Of a stretch of DNA of 64,000 bases, positions 18,157-28,593 are shown in pieces (the first letter of the stretch is position 1; every line of letters starts with the position of its first letter). A program made the position numbers and the translations under genes. The notes under the pieces were generated by a model. It had not been told where the DNA came from and did not search any database. It saw only the letters and a program-made list of their open reading frames with translations. The stretch spans positions 407,026 to 471,025 of the forward strand of contig NZ_QRDV01000002.1 in NCBI RefSeq assembly GCF_003386165.1. The letters run 5' to 3'. The DNA comes from Winogradskyella eximia. Its GTDB lineage: Bacteria > Bacteroidota > Bacteroidia > Flavobacteriales > Flavobacteriaceae.

Positions 18157-21100
18157 ATGAAACATTTTTTACAATTATTCTTTATGCTTTTTACGTGTAT
18201 TTGCAGTGCTCAGCTAAATACTGGAGATATGGCCTTCATTGCTTTTAATGCAGATGGAGATGATGACTTTGCCATGGTAACTTTTGTAGACATTCCTGCA
18301 AACACAACTATTTATTTTTCTGACAAGGAATGGACAGGAACTGAATTTAATTCTGGGGAAGCTAATTACCAATGGCAGTCTGGAGCATCCGTAATTTCAG
18401 CTGGAAGCATTATTACATTCTATGCCATTAGTGCAACTCCAAGTATCTCTCATGGTACTATTGTTGGTTCTCCTGGTGGACTTTCTGCTTCAGCAGAAGC
18501 TATATTCGCTTATCATGGAACTGATATTGATACACCAACTACATTTATTGCGGCTGTGGCAAATGCATCTTCTGCTTATGATGATGGAGCTGGAACTGGA
18601 TTAACTGGCACAGGTCTTACTGAAGGTACTACTGCTATAACTTATCCTAGCGGAACTGATATTGCTGCTTATAAAGGAATAAGAACTGGTTTTACTCCTA
18701 ATGGCTATTTAGTCGCTTTAAATGACATGACTAATTATGACATCCAAGATGAAAGTGGAGATCAAAGTATTGATACTATAGCGCCTGATGTTCCATTTGA
18801 CACAACAGCTTTTTCTATTTCTACAACAGATACAAATCCACCAAGTGTTGCTAATACAATTGCAATAGGACAAAACTCAGTAGAAGTTACTTTTACTGAA
18901 ACCATAACTCAAGCAAGTGCAGAAACTTTAAACAATTATGTTTTTAGTCCGGCTTTAACAGTGAATTCTGTTATTTATGATAATAACACTTTAACAGCTA
19001 CCATTACACATTCAGGTTTTACAGAAGGAACAGCTTATACACTTTCTGTTAATAATCTAGAAGATTCTTCTAACAACATCCAAATTGTTGCTTACGTGAG
19101 TGACAATCTATTTTATAATGACTTAACAACAGGATTAATCATTACTGAAATAATGTATAATGCACCTTCAGATGATTCTGATGCTTTAGAGTTTCTAGAA
19201 ATCTATAATAACAGTGCTAATTCAATTAATTTAGGAGGCATAACCGTTAATGATGAAGGAAATTTTAGTTTCATATTTCCTGAAATGACATTAGCTTCAG
19301 AAAGTATTGTTTTAATAGCTACTGACAAAGCTTCTGCCGATGCATTTTACGGAGTGTCATTTTTAGATATGCCACAGGCTATTTCTAACGCTTTAGGTAA
19401 TGGTGGTGAATTATTAGAAATTAAAAATTCTGAAGGTATTGTTATATCGCAAGTAGAATATAGTGATGATGCACCTTGGCCAACGTCTGCTGATGGTGAT
19501 GGTCCTTCTTTAGAATTATTAAATCCTGAAGGAGATTTTAACGAAGGAACTAATTGGACACCTGCGACTAACCTAGCAGGTCAATCCATTGGTGAAAATG
19601 TTTTTGCTTCACCAGGAAGTTATTCACCTATAACTAACATTACACCACAAATTAGTTTTTCTGAAAGTAATTTTGTGATAAACGAAGACGGAACAAGCCT
19701 TGAGCTTTCAATAGAATTATCTGCAGCAACAACTAACATCGTTTCAGTTGATGTAAATTTAGTTACAGAATTATTAACAGCTACAGAAACTGATGATTTC
19801 ACTTTTACAAACCAAACCATAGACTTTCCTGCCAATTCTACAGAGGCTATTACAATTACGATTCCTATTGTAGATGATGCTGTTATAGAAATGGATGAGC
19901 TTTTCATATTAAGTCTTTCAAATCCTGTCAACGGAACTTTAGGTACTTATGAAACTACAGGCATTTATATTATTGATAATGATACAGCAACACCTTCGGC
20001 AACTGATGTTTTAGACATAACATATCTTTCTAGTTATTTAGTTGATGGAGCTGGTTCTGCAGAAATTGTAGCTCATGATCCAGTTTCTGAACGTTTATTT
20101 GTTTTAAATTCAACTGGTCAAAAATTAGAAATAATAGATTTTTCTGATATCAATGCCATTTCTACAATCAGTGCTATCGATTTATCTACTTATGGTGATC
20201 CAACGAGTGTGGCTTATATGAATAATATGGTTGCTCTAGGCATTTCAAAAGGACCTTTAGAAGATGGCGTTGTTGTATTTTGCGATATTGATGGGACTAT
20301 TTTATCAACAGTAACTGCTGGAAATCTTCCTGATATGGTTGGATTCACTCCTGATGGCACAAAACTTTTAGTCGCTAACGAAGGACAACCAAATGATGAT
20401 TACTCTGAAGATCCTGAGGGCAGTATTTCTGTTATAGATGTTACAGCTGGCTTAGGAAACATTTCTCAAACAGATGTTACAAGTATCAACTTTAATAGTT
20501 TTGATAGTCAATTAGCTTCATTACAAGCTGCAGGTGTTAGAGTTTTTGGCCCAAATGCTTCCGTGTCTCAAGACTTAGAACCAGAATACATTTCATTCTC
20601 AAGTGATTCACAAACAGCTTATGTAACGCTTCAAGAAAACAATGCTATTGGAGTTATAGATTTAATAACAAATACAATTACATCTATTTTACCTTTAGGT
20701 TTAAAAGATCATGCTTTAGCAGGCAATACATTGGATGCTTCAGATGATACAGACTTTATTTTCTTAGCGAATTGGCCAGTAAAAGGAATGTATATGCCAG
20801 ATGCTATGGCGTCTTACGAAGTTGGCGGAATAACGTATTTAGTAACTGCCAATGAAGGTGATGCTAGAGAATATGATACATTTGAGGAAGAAGAACGTGT
20901 AAGCGATTTAAACCTAGATCCGACGGTTTTTCCTAACGCAGAATTTTTAAAACTAGATAGTAACTTAGGTCGCTTAACAGTGACTAATGCAACAGGAGAT
21001 ACTGACAATGATGGTGATTTTGATGAGATACACGTTTTAGGATCGCGTTCTTTTAGTATTTGGAATGCCACAACAGGAGCTTTAGTTTTTGACAGTGGAG

Positions 21101-21726
21101 ATGATTTTGAGCACATCACGGCTAATGAATCCACTTATAGCGGTTTATTTAATGCAAGTAACAGCAATAACAATTTTAAAAACAGAAGCGATAATAAAGG
21201 TCCAGAGCCAGAAGGTGTCACTATTACAGAAATTGATGGTCAAGTATATGCGTTTATAACCTTAGAACGTGTTGGTGGTTTTATGACATACAACATTACA
21301 GATCCAAACAATCCTGTTTTTGAAAAATACATAAACAATAGAGATTTAGGTGAAGATGAAGGTGGCGATTTAGGGCCAGAAGGTATTATTTATGTCACTC
21401 CAGAAAATAGTCCAAATGACACTGGTTTAGTGATTATGGCTAATGAAGTAAGTTCTACATTAAGTTTCTATGCGCTAAATGCTACAACCTTAAGCACAGA
21501 AGAATTCACTTTACAATCTGAAGGTTTAAAAATGTATCCTAATCCTTCAAAATCTAACCAAACGGTATATTTTAATCAAACGGTTTCTGTGTCATTATTT
21601 GATCTTCAAGGTCGTGAAATAGTGTCTAAAGAAAATACAATGGATTTTCAATTACCGAGTTTAACTGCTGGTACTTATATCTTGAAAACAAAAAATGGAG
21701 AAAGCTTTAAGCTTATAATTAAATAA
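18157..21726 (+). CDS. Large secreted choice-of-anchor I protein with lamin-tail, Calx-beta and T9SS sorting domains
   Basis: 1189 residues from MKHFLQLFFMLFTCICSAQ, a Sec signal; the open frame extends 63 bases further up but without a signal there. Order of domains: N-terminal beta domain, an SbsA-like Ig domain (about 225-315), a lamin-tail-like domain (LIITEIMYNAPSDDSDALEF), a Calx-beta domain (FSESNFVINEDGTSLELSI), then a choice-of-anchor I propeller with ANEGDAREYDTF and RSDNKGPEPEGVTI. The end (LKMYPNPSKSNQTVYF to the C-terminal Lys) is a type A sorting domain for the type IX system. Cell-surface or released; activity unknown, the fold being related to phytase-like propellers. Confidence 0.88.
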   Translation: MKHFLQLFFMLFTCICSAQLNTGDMAFIAFNADGDDDFAMVTFVDIPANTTIYFSDKEWTGTEFNSGEANYQWQSGASVISAGSIITFYAISATPSISHGTIVGSPGGLSASAEAIFAYHGTDIDTPTTFIAAVANASSAYDDGAGTGLTGTGLTEGTTAITYPSGTDIAAYKGIRTGFTPNGYLVALNDMTNYDIQDESGDQSIDTIAPDVPFDTTAFSISTTDTNPPSVANTIAIGQNSVEVTFTETITQASAETLNNYVFSPALTVNSVIYDNNTLTATITHSGFTEGTAYTLSVNNLEDSSNNIQIVAYVSDNLFYNDLTTGLIITEIMYNAPSDDSDALEFLEIYNNSANSINLGGITVNDEGNFSFIFPEMTLASESIVLIATDKASADAFYGVSFLDMPQAISNALGNGGELLEIKNSEGIVISQVEYSDDAPWPTSADGDGPSLELLNPEGDFNEGTNWTPATNLAGQSIGENVFASPGSYSPITNITPQISFSESNFVINEDGTSLELSIELSAATTNIVSVDVNLVTELLTATETDDFTFTNQTIDFPANSTEAITITIPIVDDAVIEMDELFILSLSNPVNGTLGTYETTGIYIIDNDTATPSATDVLDITYLSSYLVDGAGSAEIVAHDPVSERLFVLNSTGQKLEIIDFSDINAISTISAIDLSTYGDPTSVAYMNNMVALGISKGPLEDGVVVFCDIDGTILSTVTAGNLPDMVGFTPDGTKLLVANEGQPNDDYSEDPEGSISVIDVTAGLGNISQTDVTSINFNSFDSQLASLQAAGVRVFGPNASVSQDLEPEYISFSSDSQTAYVTLQENNAIGVIDLITNTITSILPLGLKDHALAGNTLDASDDTDFIFLANWPVKGMYMPDAMASYEVGGITYLVTANEGDAREYDTFEEEERVSDLNLDPTVFPNAEFLKLDSNLGRLTVTNATGDTDNDGDFDEIHVLGSRSFSIWNATTGALVFDSGDDFEHITANESTYSGLFNASNSNNNFKNRSDNKGPEPEGVTITEIDGQVYAFITLERVGGFMTYNITDPNNPVFEKYINNRDLGEDEGGDLGPEGIIYVTPENSPNDTGLVIMANEVSSTLSFYALNATTLSTEEFTLQSEGLKMYPNPSKSNQTVYFNQTVSVSLFDLQGREIVSKENTMDFQLPSLTAGTYILKTKNGESFKLIIK

Positions 21727-21752
21727 GAAACTCAAAACTATATTTCAAAACT

Positions 21753-21781
21753 AAACACCTTCATTTTGAAGGTGTTTTTTT
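21753..21781 (+). terminator. Terminator of the choice-of-anchor I gene
   Basis: Perfect 11-bp hairpin AAACACCTTCA/TGAAGGTGTTT with a TTT loop, then a run of T, 26 bases after the stop codon. Confidence 0.88.
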
Positions 21782-21868
21782 ATTAATTAAATCCATTTTT
21801 AGTTAAAAAACATTCCTAATGATACTGAATAATTATATTTTAGTATTTTTCATAAAAAATAAAATACT

Positions 21869-22357
21869 ATGAAAAAAATAACCTATTTTTTATTTGCACT
21901 TACCATATTACTAACCGCTTGTGAAGGTGATCAAGGACCTCCTGGACTAAATGGATTCAACGGAGAAACAGCACCAGCTTTTGAAGTTACAAGAAGTTTT
22001 AATTCTCCAAATTATGATGCAAATGTTGCTTTCGGTTTCGACGTCTACCCTGACGAAGTTGTCTTGGTTTACATTTTATGGGAGACATTAGATGATGGAA
22101 CACAGGTTTGGAGACAAATGCCTCAAACTGTAATCTTTGAAGATGGCAATGATTTGGTGTATAATTTTGATTTCACACAATTTGATGTCCAATTATTCTT
22201 AGACGGATCTAATTTAGATATTTTAGATTCTGTTTGGACTCAAAATCAAAGATTCAGAATTATTGTTATTCCTACAACAAATTATAATCGTGCAGATTAT
22301 TCAGATATAGAAACAGTTATGAGCATGTATGGAATTGAAGAATTTGAGCAAAGATAA
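21869..22357 (+). CDS. Predicted lipoprotein with a collagen-like stub
   Basis: 162 residues. Signal with lipobox LTAC, followed at once by EGDQGPPGLNGFNGE, four collagen-like Gly-X-Y triplets, then a beta-rich domain. Related flavobacterial lipoproteins with such a stub are often misannotated from the collagen-like repeat; real function is unknown. Flanked by terminators on both sides, so monocistronic. Confidence 0.75.
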   Translation: MKKITYFLFALTILLTACEGDQGPPGLNGFNGETAPAFEVTRSFNSPNYDANVAFGFDVYPDEVVLVYILWETLDDGTQVWRQMPQTVIFEDGNDLVYNFDFTQFDVQLFLDGSNLDILDSVWTQNQRFRIIVIPTTNYNRADYSDIETVMSMYGIEEFEQR

Positions 22358-22382
22358 TTTTAACGATATAATAAATTAACTG

Positions 22383-22417
22383 ACAGCTTTGATTTTTAAT
22401 CAAGGCTGTTTTTTTTT
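22383..22417 (+). terminator. Terminator after the collagen-stub lipoprotein gene
   Basis: ACAGCTTTGATT pairs with AATCAAGGCTGT (one G-T pair) around a three-base loop, followed by nine T. It lies 25 bases past the stop. Confidence 0.88.
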
Positions 22418-22472
22418 AAGTGCTTCATTCAAACAAACTGTATATTTGTGCATCTTAAAATTGTATAATTAG

Positions 22473-23897
22473 ATGGAATGTATCTCTATTTTCGATATGC
22501 TTAAAATTGGCGTCGGACCTTCAAGCTCGCATACTCTAGGACCTTGGAGAGCTGCTGAACGTTGGATAAAAGAATTAAAAGACAAAAAACGTTTTGATAA
22601 AGTTGAAAAAATAACCGTTGATCTTTATGGTTCTCTTTCCCTAACTGGTAAAGGACATGCTACAGATTTTGCAGTTGTATTAGGTTTAACAGGAGCAGAT
22701 CCAGAACGCATGCCTATTGAAAGTATTAATACTATTATCGATGACGTTAAAACAACTAATGTTTTAATGTTTAATAATGAAAAATTAATACCCTTTGATT
22801 TTAAAACAAATATCGTTTTTAACCGTAAATTTCTTCCTTTTCATTCTAACGGAATGGTTTTTTCTGCATTAATTAATGGCAGAAACTACAAATCTACCTA
22901 CTACTCTATTGGTGGTGGATTTGTGGTACAAGAAGAACGAAAGCTATCTAAAGCTAATAAAATTATATTCTATTGTACTTTTCCTTATCCTGTGTCTTAT
23001 GGAGAAGAACTCTTGAAATTTTGTAATCAATTACAGCTACCTATTTCTGGAGTGGTTTTAGAAAATGAAAAATCAATTAGAGAAGAAGCTTCAATAGATT
23101 TTGAATTAAAGCGCATTTGGGACACCATGTTAGAATGCATGTATGTTGGCTGCCACACTGAAGGTAATTTACCTGGAGGACTCAATGTAAGACGACGTGC
23201 ATACGACATGCATAAAAATTTAATTGGTGATCATAAATATGATAATCCACAAGAATGGCTAGAAACGATTCGTAAAACAGAAGTTAAATTTAGACAAATC
23301 TTAAAGTGGGTGAGCTGTTTTGCCTTAGCTGTTAATGAAGTTAATGCCTCATTAGGTAGAGTTGTTACTGCACCAACTAATGGAAGTGCTGGCGTTATTC
23401 CTGCTGTACTGATGTATTATTTGGTAATTGAAAACCATGATGCAGATTTTAATCATATCAAAAAATTCTTGGCGGTTGCAGGCGAAATCGGAAGTATCTT
23501 TAAAAAAGGCGCCACCATTTCTGCTGCAATGGGAGGCTGTCAAGCAGAAATTGGAGTCTCTTCTGCAATGGCAGCTGGTGCATTAACCGAATTACTAGGA
23601 GGAACTCCAGAACAAGTTTTGGTAGCTGCAGAAATAGCTATGGAGCATCACTTAGGTCTTACATGTGACCCAATTGGTGGTTTAGTTCAGATTCCTTGTA
23701 TAGAACGTAATTCTATGGGAGCGATTAAAGCCATTAATGCTGCGGAATTAGCTCTAGAAACAGACCCTAAAAACGTAAAAGTCCCTCTAGATAAAGTTGT
23801 ACAAACCATGTGGGAAACCGCAAAAGACATGAGTTCTAAATATAAAGAAACTTCTGAAGGTGGTCTGGCAGTTGGTGTAAACTTAACAGATTGTTAA
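22473..23897 (+). CDS. sdaA: L-serine ammonia-lyase (single-chain, iron-sulfur type)
   Basis: 474 residues, the fused alpha-plus-beta form. Deaminates L-serine to pyruvate and ammonia in the cytoplasm with a [4Fe-4S] cluster. N-terminal beta domain starts [20 protein letters not shown]; the catalytic domain has [32 protein letters not shown] and [18 protein letters not shown], which supply the three conserved cluster Cys. A -7-like TATATTTG lies 25 bases upstream. It precedes panB by 165 bases; linked pathways (serine, pantothenate) but probably separate transcripts. Confidence 0.96.
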   Translation: MECISIFDMLKIGVGPSSSHTLGPWRAAERWIKELKDKKRFDKVEKITVDLYGSLSLTGKGHATDFAVVLGLTGADPERMPIESINTIIDDVKTTNVLMFNNEKLIPFDFKTNIVFNRKFLPFHSNGMVFSALINGRNYKSTYYSIGGGFVVQEERKLSKANKIIFYCTFPYPVSYGEELLKFCNQLQLPISGVVLENEKSIREEASIDFELKRIWDTMLECMYVGCHTEGNLPGGLNVRRRAYDMHKNLIGDHKYDNPQEWLETIRKTEVKFRQILKWVSCFALAVNEVNASLGRVVTAPTNGSAGVIPAVLMYYLVIENHDADFNHIKKFLAVAGEIGSIFKKGATISAAMGGCQAEIGVSSAMAAGALTELLGGTPEQVLVAAEIAMEHHLGLTCDPIGGLVQIPCIERNSMGAIKAINAAELALETDPKNVKVPLDKVVQTMWETAKDMSSKYKETSEGGLAVGVNLTDC

Positions 23898-23975
23898 TCT
23901 CGCCTATTCCACAAATGAAAATAACTCTACACATTATTAAATTAAACTGTTTTAATTTTTACTTATACTAAAAAC

Positions 23976-24032
23976 AGAGATTTGTTACCTTATAATTCCG
24001 TGGTGGATTAATCAATAATTTAACAAATCTCT
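23976..24032 (+). other. Large inverted repeat upstream of panB
   Basis: AGAGATTTGTTA (23976-23987) and TAACAAATCTCT (24021-24032) are perfect 12-bp complements with a 33-base loop. It ends 30 bases before the panB ATG and 78 bases after the sdaA stop. It could be a terminator for sdaA, a leader hairpin for panB, or an operator pair; T run after it is short (CTTTACTTTTAC). Confidence 0.45.
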
Positions 24033-24062
24033 TTACTTTTACAAACAACTAATAAAAACAAG

Positions 24063-24881
24063 ATGTCAACAGCAAAAAAAGAATATAAACGAATAACAGT
24101 TAAGACTTTAGTAGATATGAAGTCTAAAGGTGAAAAAATATCAATGCTAACAGCTTATGACTATACCATGGCAAAAATTGTAGATGGAGCTGGTATTGAT
24201 GTTATTTTAGTTGGTGATTCTGCAAGTAACGTTATGGCCGGACACGAAACTACTTTACCAATCACTTTAGACCAAATGATTTATCATGCGTCTTCTGTAG
24301 TTAGAGCTATAGACAGATCTTTAGTTGTAGTCGATTTGCCATTTGGAAGTTATCAAAGTGACCCAAAAGAAGCCTTACGCTCCGCTATTAGAATAATGAA
24401 AGAATCTGGAGGCCATGCTGTAAAAATGGAAGGCGGAAAAGAAGTAAAAGAATCTATAAAACGTATTTTACATGCTGGTATTCCGGTAATGGGACATTTA
24501 GGACTTACACCGCAATCTATATACAAATTTGGAACTTATACCGTTAGAGCAAAAGAAGAACAAGAAGCTGAACAATTAAAGTCTGATGCTTTAATGCTAG
24601 AAAAAGCAGGTTGTTTTGCTATTGTTGTAGAAAAAATACCAGCTGCTTTAGCTAGAGAAGTTGCAGAAAGTGTTTCTATTCCTGTAATTGGTATTGGTGC
24701 TGGAGATGGTGTTGACGGACAAGTATTAGTTTTACATGATATGTTGGGCATGACGCATGAATTTAATCCTCGCTTTTTACGTCGTTACATGAATCTTTAT
24801 GAAGATATGACAAAAGCAATTTCTCAATATGTAGACGACGTGAAATCTGAAGATTTCCCTAATGCTGATGAGCAGTATTAG
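24063..24881 (+). CDS. panB: 3-methyl-2-oxobutanoate hydroxymethyltransferase
   Basis: 272-residue TIM-barrel enzyme that makes ketopantoate from alpha-ketoisovalerate and methylenetetrahydrofolate, first step of pantothenate (CoA) synthesis. Motifs: [36 protein letters not shown] with the Mg ligand Asp, [15 protein letters not shown] with the family's Glu, and [15 protein letters not shown]. Length is normal. A pseudouridine synthase follows 26 bases later on the same strand. Confidence 0.97.
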   Translation: MSTAKKEYKRITVKTLVDMKSKGEKISMLTAYDYTMAKIVDGAGIDVILVGDSASNVMAGHETTLPITLDQMIYHASSVVRAIDRSLVVVDLPFGSYQSDPKEALRSAIRIMKESGGHAVKMEGGKEVKESIKRILHAGIPVMGHLGLTPQSIYKFGTYTVRAKEEQEAEQLKSDALMLEKAGCFAIVVEKIPAALAREVAESVSIPVIGIGAGDGVDGQVLVLHDMLGMTHEFNPRFLRRYMNLYEDMTKAISQYVDDVKSEDFPNADEQY

Positions 24882-24907
24882 TAAGAAAAATAATTATTTA
24901 GGTACAC

Positions 24908-25618
24908 GTGGCTAATAGATCAGAAAAAATTCTTTCTAATAAAAATAATCTTCAAGTTTTACATGAAGATAATCACATCATCATAGTCAATAAGCGCGCT
25001 GGAGACATTGTACAAGGAGATAAAACTGGTGACAAGCCTTTGAGCGAAGTGGTTAAATCTTATTTAAAAGATAAATACAATAAGGAAGGCAATGTTTATT
25101 TAGGTGTAGTACATCGTTTAGATAGACCAACCACAGGTATAGTAATGTTTGCAAAAACCAGTAAAGCCTTACCAAGATTAAATAAATTATTTGCAGAAAA
25201 GACAGCAAAAAAAACATATTGGACTTTGGTTAAAAATCAGCCACCAAAAACTGAAGACAAACTTGTACATTGGTTAAAAAAGAACCCAAAAAACAATAAA
25301 TCAACAGCTTATGCTAAAGAAGTTGATGGCAGTAAAAAGGCGATACTTCATTATCAATTAAAACAAACTTTAGATAATTTTTATCTTTTAGAAATTGATT
25401 TAGAAACAGGTAGACATCATCAAATTAGAGTGCAACTATCATCTATAGGCTGTCCTATTAAAGGTGATTTAAAGTACGGGTTTGATCGCAGTAATAAAGA
25501 TGCAAGCATTAGTTTACATGCCAGAACATTACGTTTTATTCATCCTGTAAAAAAAGAAGAAGTGTTTATTACTGCTCCATTACCAAATGATGCGCTTTGG
25601 GATGCTTGTAATATATAA
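24908..25618 (+). CDS. RluA-family RNA pseudouridine synthase
   Basis: 236 residues with a GTG start (no ATG available between the panB stop and this point). Catalytic motif VVHRLDRPTTGIVMFAKT (Asp in RLD) and LETGRHHQIRVQLSSIGCPI are typical of the RluA family. The N-terminal S4 domain of longer members is absent, like TruC/RluC-short forms. Target uridine in rRNA or tRNA not determinable. Likely in an operon with panB. It converges on a histidine kinase gene 12 bases away. Confidence 0.92.
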   Translation: MANRSEKILSNKNNLQVLHEDNHIIIVNKRAGDIVQGDKTGDKPLSEVVKSYLKDKYNKEGNVYLGVVHRLDRPTTGIVMFAKTSKALPRLNKLFAEKTAKKTYWTLVKNQPPKTEDKLVHWLKKNPKNNKSTAYAKEVDGSKKAILHYQLKQTLDNFYLLEIDLETGRHHQIRVQLSSIGCPIKGDLKYGFDRSNKDASISLHARTLRFIHPVKKEEVFITAPLPNDALWDACNI

Positions 25619-25630
25619 ACTAACTAGGCT

Positions 25631-26455
25631 TTAAAAATTAAATTCTATATCGTTTGATTTATAAGGACAAACAATTGTTAGGGTTGTCCCATTTTCAGGT
25701 TTTGAGTCTAAATTAAAACTTGCTTTTACTAGTTCTGCTCGTTTTTCCATATTAATTAAACCCGAGCCTTTCTCTGCTATATCTTTATCAAAGCCATTAC
25801 CATCATCTTCTACAATGATTTTCATATGATCTTCTAGATAATTTAATGTAACATTTAAGTTTTCTGCTTCAGCGTATTTTAGAGTATTAGAGAAAAACTC
25901 TTGAAGGATTCTAAATAAAATAATTTCGTTTTTCTTGTTTTCAAAATTCACTTTATCTCCATTAATAAAAAGGCTAGAGTGAATTAATCCGGTTTTATTA
26001 ATACGTTCTATTTCGTTTTTTACTGTAGCTTCAAAACCTAAATTAAAAATAACATCGCTATTTAAAGATTTTGATAAAGCTCTCACTTCATCTAGCGTAC
26101 TTTTTAAAGTTTCTGCTGCGTTACTAACTTTAATTTTTACGTCATCACTCACAACTTTAACTGCTGCATTCATTTGCATTGTTGACATTACGAGCATTTG
26201 ACCAATATTATCATGCAATTCTCTACCAATATGTTTTAAGGTTTCTTCTTGTATTTCCTGTTGAGTTTTAGACAACTCTTCCTCAAACTTTTGCTTCTGG
26301 TTAAACTTTTCAATAAGAATTTTATTTTTTCGTTTTTGAAAAACAACAAAGAACACAATCACTAAGGCTGTTACTATTAACAAAACCGCAATCATGTATA
26401 TTAAAAGATACCTTTCGGCTTCAGTACTAACTAATTTTTCTCTGGTTTGGACCAT
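25631..26455 (-). CDS. Membrane histidine kinase, NarL-partner type
   Basis: 274 residues. One N-terminal transmembrane helix (about 15-40), coiled coil, then a HisKA_3-type dimerisation domain with GRELHDNIGQML (phospho-accepting His about residue 82) and an ATPase domain with FSNTLKYAEAEN (N box), EDDGNGFD (G1) and GSGLINMEKRAE (G2). No response regulator gene is adjacent. Its start overlaps the end of the multi-pass membrane gene 26431-27135 by 25 bases, so the two are translated together and may form one sensor. Confidence 0.88.
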   Translation of the reverse strand: MVQTREKLVSTEAERYLLIYMIAVLLIVTALVIVFFVVFQKRKNKILIEKFNQKQKFEEELSKTQQEIQEETLKHIGRELHDNIGQMLVMSTMQMNAAVKVVSDDVKIKVSNAAETLKSTLDEVRALSKSLNSDVIFNLGFEATVKNEIERINKTGLIHSSLFINGDKVNFENKKNEIILFRILQEFFSNTLKYAEAENLNVTLNYLEDHMKIIVEDDGNGFDKDIAEKGSGLINMEKRAELVKASFNLDSKPENGTTLTIVCPYKSNDIEFNF

Positions 26456-27135
26456 AATAATGCAAATGTAAAAATTGAGTACATGAAAATGTTAGAAATC
26501 AAGAAAACTTGCCATTGTAATAAAACAAAATTCCAGTCCATATCATTAAAATACTTATCAAAAAAAAGGATAGTGCTTGTAATTAGAAACCAAATAAATA
26601 AAGTTGCACTGATATAAAAATTAATGGATCTGTAAAAATCCAAGATCTTATCACTGGTTAAAATTTCTAAAAAATATAAAAAACAAGATAAGATTATCAA
26701 TACTGTACCTCCCAGTACAATCGGGCTCGAACTATAAATAAAGAACTCATCAATATTTGTAACGATTACTAGTATTGAAATCACAAAAAACACATATCTA
26801 GAAACACGTAACAGTATTGAATACATCTTATTGGTTATGACTTTTTCTAAATACCAAGAGTAAAACAAAGCACTACCCATTGTCCAAAAAATAGTAAACC
26901 ACCAATAATTTCTTTCAAAAACGGTTCCTTCAATTAAATGAAATAATCCCAAATCCTCGAAATGCCATGGATAACCTCCAATAAATTCAATTAATGGAAT
27001 GGCACAAATAAACCAAATAAAATATTTTGCGTGGCTATTTTTAAACTTCTTATAAACTATTAGTCCAATAATAGCGGCCATTAACTCAACGCCATACGTC
27101 AATAGCGAATAATTATTTTTTAAGAATTCGTCCAA
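26431..27135 (-). CDS. Multi-pass membrane protein paired with a histidine kinase
   Basis: 234 residues with about seven hydrophobic segments (LLTYGVELMAAIIGLIVY, YFIWFICAIPLIEFIGG, and five more to the end); no known domain. Start is TTG: no in-frame ATG lies between it and an upstream stop, and the first internal Met would remove half of helix 1. Overlap with the downstream kinase suggests it is the sensor domain as a separate chain. Sequence resembles only unnamed flavobacterial proteins as far as I recall. Confidence 0.72.
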   Translation of the reverse strand: MDEFLKNNYSLLTYGVELMAAIIGLIVYKKFKNSHAKYFIWFICAIPLIEFIGGYPWHFEDLGLFHLIEGTVFERNYWWFTIFWTMGSALFYSWYLEKVITNKMYSILLRVSRYVFFVISILVIVTNIDEFFIYSSSPIVLGGTVLIILSCFLYFLEILTSDKILDFYRSINFYISATLFIWFLITSTILFFDKYFNDMDWNFVLLQWQVFLISNIFMYSIFTFALLWSKPEKN

Positions 27136-27146
27136 GAAAATTATAT

Positions 27147-27659
27147 TTATTGCGGATAATTAGCTGAAGGTGGTTTACCATTACCACCACCATTTAACCC
27201 ATCAGAGTTATCCAAATCACCACTTTTTCCTTGCAATGAAAAGAAACTCCCTTCAGAGGTATTATCAAAACCTGTTGGCACAAAAAGTAAGGTCGTTAAG
27301 CCTGGTTCATCACCATTATTTGGATACGCACCCAAATACAAACGTAAACCATCCATAGTTTGATTGTTTTCAGCGGCTTGTTGCTTAGCGTATTTTATAT
27401 AATCTTCAATATCTTCTAATTTATACCAAGAAGATCTATTATCTTGAGTTTTAGCATTCTTAAATATTGAATCACTAATTAGCTTATGTCTTGGATTAAA
27501 AGCTTGGGTCAGTGCTGTAATTTGAGCTGGTGTAATAATACCAGAAGGCGGTTTAATTGTAGGTGGTTCTTCCATCATATTTACATCTTTAGAACAATAA
27601 AAATACATCGCAAGTGCTCCTAGAATGATTCCTAGAATGAGTAATCCAAATTTTTTCAT
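27147..27659 (-). CDS. Small membrane-anchored protein, unknown
   Basis: 170 residues: N-terminal hydrophobic segment GLLILGIILGALAMYFY, a possible lipid Cys (YCSKD) which lacks a good lipobox, then a soluble domain ending in a low-complexity Gly/Asn/Pro tail. Predicted periplasmic. It is 11 bases from the multi-pass sensor on the same strand and is probably the first gene of a three-gene operon: this protein, membrane sensor, histidine kinase. Confidence 0.65.
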   Translation of the reverse strand: MKKFGLLILGIILGALAMYFYCSKDVNMMEEPPTIKPPSGIITPAQITALTQAFNPRHKLISDSIFKNAKTQDNRSSWYKLEDIEDYIKYAKQQAAENNQTMDGLRLYLGAYPNNGDEPGLTTLLFVPTGFDNTSEGSFFSLQGKSGDLDNSDGLNGGGNGKPPSANYPQ

Positions 27660-27744
27660 GGTTGATTGAATTTAGTTAATAGCTGTTCTAAAGTATCGAT
27701 TTTATTTAACATATAAAATTTTTATTAAACGTTTTCTTACAAAC

Positions 27745-28593
27745 TCAACCTTTTAGTCTGATTTTTAAACTGTTAGATGTATTTTTTTGACTTAACATAT
27801 TTATAGCATTTTCTGTTAATTGTAATATTCTCGGATAACCACCTGTAGTTTGGCAATCTCGCATTAAAACAATAAGTTGTCCTAATGGTGTAAGTTGCAC
27901 AGTTCCTGGCAATACAGGAGCTGTTAAAATAGGTTCTAGATTATTCTGAAATAAAGGCTTAAGCTGATAAGCCATACGATTATTGTACCTTGAAACGTGA
28001 AACTCTTGCTCAAACAAAGCATCTTGTTGAGCTTGTGATAATTTATAGAATTCTGGACCTATCATTACTTCCAATACAGTATTTGATAAAATTTTAGGCT
28101 TGAAGTTTAATTTTGCATTTTTTGAATTTTCTAAATGTACATAATCTGCAATTGCAATAACATCACCTTTTTCAATTTTAATAGCCTTCGTAACACCTTT
28201 TATCATACTTCTGCTACCTAAGACCGTTTCAGTTAAAAAACCACCTTTTACCGCAATATAAGTTCTAAAACCTTCTAATAATCTACTAAAAGTTAAGATA
28301 TCATTTGGTTCAATCTTAATAGACTTAAACATCTCAATTGATTTTCCGTTTAATTCAGGATGCATATTTGCTCCAGTTATAGCAATCGTAGTAGGATTTG
28401 TAAATTGTAATTCAGCACCAGTCATAGTCATTTCTATAACAGCATCTTGTTTATCATTTCCTAAAAGCGCGTTTGCAAACGCACTAGAATACGAATCCAT
28501 TGCTCCAGAAACAGGCACACCAAAACTACGTTGTCCAAAACGCCCTAAATCTTGTATGGTAGAATAAAATCCTGCCTTTAAAACCTTAATCAT
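27745..28593 (-). CDS. pxpC: 5-oxoprolinase subunit C (biotin-dependent carboxylase-like domain)
   Basis: 282 residues of the KipA/PxpC family, part of the ATP-dependent bacterial 5-oxoprolinase PxpABC, which opens 5-oxo-L-proline to L-glutamate. GFYSTIQDLGRFGQRSFGVP and VSGAMDSYSSAFANALLGN are the family's start. The start codon overlaps the end of pxpB by eight bases. Last gene of the five-gene operon. Confidence 0.94.
   Translation of the reverse strand: MIKVLKAGFYSTIQDLGRFGQRSFGVPVSGAMDSYSSAFANALLGNDKQDAVIEMTMTGAELQFTNPTTIAITGANMHPELNGKSIEMFKSIKIEPNDILTFSRLLEGFRTYIAVKGGFLTETVLGSRSMIKGVTKAIKIEKGDVIAIADYVHLENSKNAKLNFKPKILSNTVLEVMIGPEFYKLSQAQQDALFEQEFHVSRYNNRMAYQLKPLFQNNLEPILTAPVLPGTVQLTPLGQLIVLMRDCQTTGGYPRILQLTENAINMLSQKNTSNSLKIRLKG

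Noticed and set aside
25631..27135. Possible frameshift splitting one membrane kinase into two genes
   Set aside because: Both parts have complete, sensible ends and a 25-base overlap typical of coupling; left as two genes.
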